A stretch of 33,263 nucleotides of DNA from Pseudobutyrivibrio sp. (GTDB lineage: Bacteria; Bacillota; Clostridia; Lachnospirales; Lachnospiraceae), in assembly GCA_021442555.1 (NCBI GenBank), contig JABUSV010000182.1:1-33263 (forward strand), read 5' to 3'. Made by a program: the position numbers and the translations under genes. Shown here one piece after another: positions 29,497-33,263 of the stretch. Position 1 is the stretch's first letter; the number at the start of each line of letters is the position of its first letter. The notes below the pieces were generated by a model. The model worked only from the letters and a program-made list of their open reading frames with translations. It did no database searches and was not told the DNA's origin.

Positions 29497-29858
29497 ATGT
29501 CATTACCATATAATAAAAATAATATTAGCAGGGCAAAGCAACTAAGAAAGGAAGCTACAAGACAGGAAAACCATCTCTGGTATGATTACCTGCGTGGTTA
29601 TCCGGTTAGATTTCAACGCCAAAAAGCAATAGATAATTACATTGCCGATTTTATTCCAGTAAGGCTAAACTGGTGGTAGAACTGGATGGCTCACAACATT
29701 TCTACGAAAAAGGAATGATTTACGATTCAAACAGGTCAAGTGAATTAGAAAAATACGGAATAACAGTTTTACGATTTACAAATTTAGAGATAGACCGTAA
29801 CTTTACTGGAGTTTGTATTACCATAGATGAAATGGTTAAAAAACGGATTGAGGCATGA
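29497..29858 (+). pseudogene. DUF559-type endonuclease (PD-(D/E)XK-like) split by a -1 frameshift at the T-run 29649-29652
   Basis: Frame 1: MSLPYNKNNISRAKQLRKEATRQENHLWYDYLRGYPVRFQRQKAIDNYIADF. Adding one T restores ...IADFYSSKAKLVVELDGSQHFYEKGMIYDSNRSSELEKYGITVLRFTNLEIDRNFTGVCITIDEMVKKRIEA. Confidence 0.85.
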
Positions 29859-29875
29859 GAGAAAAAGATATTCAT

Positions 29876-29933
29876 CTCCCACAGTCTTCGTCCGAACAAG
29901 TCGGACTCAGACAGCTCCCTCTAAGAGGGAGCC
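29876..29933 (-). repeat. Short structured repeat, copy D1 (inverted orientation)
   Basis: Reverse complement reads GGCTCCCTCTTAGAGGGAGCTGTCTGAGTCCGACTTGTTCGGACGAAGACTGTGGGAG. Confidence 0.8.
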
Positions 29934-29954
29934 AGAAAGCACGGCTAAAGATTA

Positions 29955-29998
29955 GGCTCCCTCTCAGAGAAAGCTGTCAGCGAAGCTGACTGAGGGAG
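29955..29998 (+). repeat. Short structured repeat, copy D2
   Basis: GGCTCCCTCTCAGAGAAAGCTGTCAGCGAAGCTGACTGAGGGAG; two mismatches to copy C. Confidence 0.9.
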
Positions 29999-30034
29999 TC
30001 ACTGATGGAGCCTGCGACAGAAAAAGGAGAATCC

Positions 30035-32860
30035 ATGAAAGAGAGAAAATACATTAAGATAAAGGGAGCAAACGAGCACAATCTCAAAAATGTGTCTTTG
30101 GACATTCCAAGAGATGAGTTTGTGGTGCTGACAGGATTGTCAGGCTCGGGGAAGTCGTCGCTAGCCTTTGATACGATTTTTGCTGAGGGACAGAGACGCT
30201 ACATGGAGTCATTAAGCAGTTACGCCAGACAGTTCTTAGGTCAGATGGAAAAGCCTAACGTAGAGCACATGGAGGGTATGCCACCTGCTATATCCATAGA
30301 TCAGAAGAGCACCAACCATAACCCAAGATCTACAGTAGGCACTGTGACAGAGATATATGATTACATGAGACTTCTCTATGCCAGATGTGGTACACCACAC
30401 TGTCCTAAGTGCGGCAAGAAGATTAGCAGGCAGACAGTAGACCAGATGGTGGACCAGATTATGGAACTGCCAAAGAGTACCAGGATACAGCTATTAGCAC
30501 CGGTAGTCCGTGGACGCAAGGGTACCCACGAGAAGCTCTTTGAAAAGGCCAAAAAATCAGGCTATGTAAGAGTAAATGTAGACGGCAGTGTATATGATTT
30601 GTCTGAGGAGATTAAGCTTGATAAAAACATCAAGCATAACATAGAAATCGTAGTAGACCGCCTCGTGATAAAAGAAGGTATCGAAAAACGTCTTACAGAT
30701 TCCATAGAAGCTGTGCTAAAGCTTGCTGAGGGACTGATGGTGGTGGATGTAATAGATGGAGAGCCTATTAATTTTTCAGAAGGCTTCTCATGTCCAGACT
30801 GCGGCATCAGTATAGATGAGGTGGAGCCACGAAGCTTCTCCTTTAACAATCCTTTTGGTGCCTGCCCTGAATGTACAGGCTTGGGCTACAAGATGGAGTT
30901 TGATGAAAAGCTCATGATTCCTGATACCAGTCTGTCCTTTAATGAGGGAGCTGTTCAGGTTATGGGATGGCAGTCTTCTGCAAAAAAAGGAAGCTTTGCC
31001 CATTCACTTTTGGAAGCGTTGGCAAAGGAATACGATTTTTCGCTGGATACACCATATAACCAGCTTCCAGATAATATCAGATATATGTTTATCCATGGTT
31101 TTGACCGCTCGGTGGATGTAGTGTATGAGGGACAACGAGGACACGGAGTATATCCTACAGTGTTTGAGGGGCTTATCTCTAATGTCAACAGACGTTATCG
31201 TGAGACCTATTCTGACTCCATGAAGCGTGAGTACGAGGAGTATATGTTTTATACTGACTGTCCATGCTGCAAGGGACAGAGATTAAAACCTTCGTCACTG
31301 GCGGTAACCATATCTGATCGCAATATTTTTGAGATGACACAGTATCCTATCCATGAGCTGGTGCAGATAGTAGACAATCTTAATCTGACAGAACAACAGC
31401 AGAAGATTGGAACTCAGGTTCTTAAAGAGATAAAAGCGAGACTCTCTTTTATGATGGATGTAGGCCTTGATTACCTTACTTTGTCCCGCGGTACAGCTAC
31501 TCTGTCGGGAGGTGAGGCGCAGCGTATCAGACTGGCTACCCAGATAGGCTCAGGTCTGGTCGGTGTGGCATATATTTTAGACGAGCCTTCCATAGGTTTA
31601 CATCAAAAAGACAACGACAAGCTGTTGTCATCTCTCAAGGGGCTCAGAGACCTTGGTAACACCCTGATTGTGGTAGAACATGACGAAGATACAATGCTTG
31701 CTGCAGATTATCTTATAGATATAGGTCCTCGAGCCGGAAAAGAGGGCGGACAGGTGGTGTGCGCAGGTACACCACAGGAGGTTATGGCCAATCCAGACTC
31801 CATCACAGGTGCATATCTTTCCGGAAGACTCAACATACCAGTGCCTTCAGAGAGAAGACAGCCAACAGGCTGGCTTATTATAAAGGGAGCAAGAGAACAC
31901 AATCTCAAAAATATAGAAGTGGCTTTTCCGTTGGGAATAATGACAGCGGTAACTGGTGTTTCTGGCTCGGGCAAGAGCTCTCTTACCAATGAGATATTAT
32001 ACAAGGAGCTTGCAAAGCGTCTGAATCGTGCACGCACCATTTCAGGAGATTTTGACAGCCTGGAAGGCGTAGAGCTGCTGGACAAGATTATAGATATCGA
32101 TCAGTCGCCTATAGGAAGGACTCCAAGGTCTAACCCTGCTACCTACACAGGTGTATTTGATCTGATAAGAGATCTTTTTGCAGGTACAACAGAGGCTAAG
32201 GAGAGAGGCTACACCAAGGGAAGGTTTTCCTTCAATGTCAAGGGTGGACGATGCGAGGCATGTTCGGGAGATGGTATCATTAAAATAGAGATGAACTTTT
32301 TGCCAGATGTATACGTGCCATGTGAAGTTTGCTCAGGCAAGAGATATAATCGTGAGACTCTAGAGGTGCACTACAAGGGCAAGACAATTTTTGATGTGCT
32401 TGACATGACGGTGGAAGATGCTCTTGAATTTTTCAAAAATGTGCCTGCCATCAAAAATAAGATTCAGGCTCTGTACGATGTAGGCTTGGGTTATATCAAG
32501 TTAGGACAACCATCCACCACATTATCAGGTGGAGAGGCCCAGCGTATCAAGCTCGCAACAGAGCTTTCAAGACGTGCAACAGGCAAGACAATCTATGTAT
32601 TGGACGAGCCTACCACCGGACTGCATTTTGATGACGTGGCAAAGCTTGTTGACATACTTCGCAAGCTCTCTGACAGCGGCAACACAGTGGTAGTTATTGA
32701 ACACAACCTGGATGTAATCAAGAGTGCAGACTATATTATAGACATGGGCCCAGATGGAGGAGACAGAGGCGGCACCTGCATAGCCTGTGGTACCCCTGAG
32801 GAGATCACCGAGGTCAAGGGAAGTTATACAGGTCAGTATCTGAAGAGGTATTTAAAGTAA
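30035..32860 (+). CDS. uvrA: Excinuclease ABC subunit A
   Basis: ATG at 30035 preceded by AAAGGAG (ORF-track start at 30005 less likely). [39 protein letters not shown]; Cys zinc motifs CPKC, CPDC/CPEC, CEAC/CEVC; two ABC signatures LSGGEAQRI. Confidence 0.99.
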   Translation: MKERKYIKIKGANEHNLKNVSLDIPRDEFVVLTGLSGSGKSSLAFDTIFAEGQRRYMESLSSYARQFLGQMEKPNVEHMEGMPPAISIDQKSTNHNPRSTVGTVTEIYDYMRLLYARCGTPHCPKCGKKISRQTVDQMVDQIMELPKSTRIQLLAPVVRGRKGTHEKLFEKAKKSGYVRVNVDGSVYDLSEEIKLDKNIKHNIEIVVDRLVIKEGIEKRLTDSIEAVLKLAEGLMVVDVIDGEPINFSEGFSCPDCGISIDEVEPRSFSFNNPFGACPECTGLGYKMEFDEKLMIPDTSLSFNEGAVQVMGWQSSAKKGSFAHSLLEALAKEYDFSLDTPYNQLPDNIRYMFIHGFDRSVDVVYEGQRGHGVYPTVFEGLISNVNRRYRETYSDSMKREYEEYMFYTDCPCCKGQRLKPSSLAVTISDRNIFEMTQYPIHELVQIVDNLNLTEQQQKIGTQVLKEIKARLSFMMDVGLDYLTLSRGTATLSGGEAQRIRLATQIGSGLVGVAYILDEPSIGLHQKDNDKLLSSLKGLRDLGNTLIVVEHDEDTMLAADYLIDIGPRAGKEGGQVVCAGTPQEVMANPDSITGAYLSGRLNIPVPSERRQPTGWLIIKGAREHNLKNIEVAFPLGIMTAVTGVSGSGKSSLTNEILYKELAKRLNRARTISGDFDSLEGVELLDKIIDIDQSPIGRTPRSNPATYTGVFDLIRDLFAGTTEAKERGYTKGRFSFNVKGGRCEACSGDGIIKIEMNFLPDVYVPCEVCSGKRYNRETLEVHYKGKTIFDVLDMTVEDALEFFKNVPAIKNKIQALYDVGLGYIKLGQPSTTLSGGEAQRIKLATELSRRATGKTIYVLDEPTTGLHFDDVAKLVDILRKLSDSGNTVVVIEHNLDVIKSADYIIDMGPDGGDRGGTCIACGTPEEITEVKGSYTGQYLKRYLK

Positions 32861-32881
32861 TTTAATCATGTTTTTATTACA

Positions 32882-32912
32882 AATAGGCTGGGTGAATAAC
32901 ACCTAGCCTATT
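32882..32912 (+). terminator. Hairpin after uvrA
   Basis: AATAGGCTGGGTG (32882-32894) / CACCTAGCCTATT (32900-32912), 13-bp stem with one G-U; no T-run downstream. Confidence 0.6.
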
Positions 32913-32939
32913 GCACTTAATGAGGTCTGCTTGTATAAT
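32911..32939 (+). promoter_or_regulatory. Sigma-A-type promoter for mreB
   Basis: TTGCAC (32911-32916), 17-nt spacer, TATAAT (32934-32939). Confidence 0.7.
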
Positions 32940-33010
32940 AGTGTCCAAAGTGTGAAAATATGCCCATTTGGGCTTATCAGTTTTATAGATTACAGGAAGG
33001 ACGTATTATT

Positions 33011-33263
33011 ATGGCAAGTTCAGATATCGGAATAGATTTGGGTACAGCCAGTATTTTGGTGTATATCAAGGGCAAGGGAGTAGTTCTCAAGGAGCCTTCA
33101 GTTGTTGCTTTTGACAGAGATGATAACAAGATTAAAGCAATCGGCGAGGAAGCACGTCTTATGATCGGACGTACACCTGGTAATATCGTAGCTGTTCGTC
33201 CTCTTAGACAGGGCGTTATTTCTGATTACACAGTAACAGAGAAAATGCTTAAATATTTCATCC
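33011..33263 (+). CDS. mreB: Rod-shape-determining protein MreB, N-terminal part (runs off window; not in supplied ORF track)
   Basis: Translation MASSDIGIDLGTASILVYIKGKGVVLKEPSVVAFDRDDNKIKAIGEEARLMIGRTPGNIVAVRPLRQGVISDYTVTEKMLKYFI; SD AGGAAGGA upstream. Confidence 0.95.
   Translation, partial: MASSDIGIDLGTASILVYIKGKGVVLKEPSVVAFDRDDNKIKAIGEEARLMIGRTPGNIVAVRPLRQGVISDYTVTEKMLKYFI

Noticed and set aside
29673-29858. Treating the second DUF559 ORF as an independent gene
   Set aside because: It starts mid-domain at VELDGSQHF; one inserted T joins it to the preceding ORF, so it is one disrupted gene.
7692-30000. CRISPR array interpretation of the repeated CTCCCTC/GAGGGAG segments
   Set aside because: Copies are dispersed, few, in both orientations and without regular spacers; no cas genes.
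1-33263. tRNA, rRNA, prophage or integrase genes
   Set aside because: None recognised in the sequence or ORF track.

Overview
The window is 33.3 kb from a chromosome that looks like a low-to-mid GC butyrate-producing Lachnospiraceae relative (Butyrivibrio/Pseudobutyrivibrio/Roseburia-like). That placement is inferred from protein flavour, mainly the butyryl-CoA:acetate CoA-transferase. From left to right: the end of a sugar-type ABC transporter (SBP plus two permeases); an orphan SBP lipoprotein with a YesM/YesN two-component pair; a four-gene multistep phosphorelay cluster; a Cache-type chemoreceptor; an amino-acid ABC transporter; an EamA transporter; a small ORF; but (minus strand); a small ORF, a TetR regulator and an MntP-like membrane protein; an SGNH-like protein with an MBOAT O-acyltransferase; uvrB; a repeat-bounded, frameshifted DUF559 endonuclease unit; uvrA; and the start of mreB. 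The phosphorelay cluster (7819-16150) is the most interesting part. It contains (i) a hybrid kinase with a degenerate receiver ahead of an intact one, (ii) a hybrid kinase whose C-terminus is a DegV-like (fatty-acid-binding family) domain, (iii) a stand-alone Hpt protein whose N-terminus looks like a dead GHKL/HATPase fold, and (iv) a hybrid 'kinase' that has lost the phosphoacceptor His (CAG Gln at 15035-15037) and both N-box Asn residues but keeps an intact receiver. No DNA-binding or GGDEF output domain is visible in it. The second notable item is a family of short structured repeats, copies of which bracket a DUF559 nuclease gene between uvrB and uvrA. All calls come from reading motifs and translations; no database search was run.
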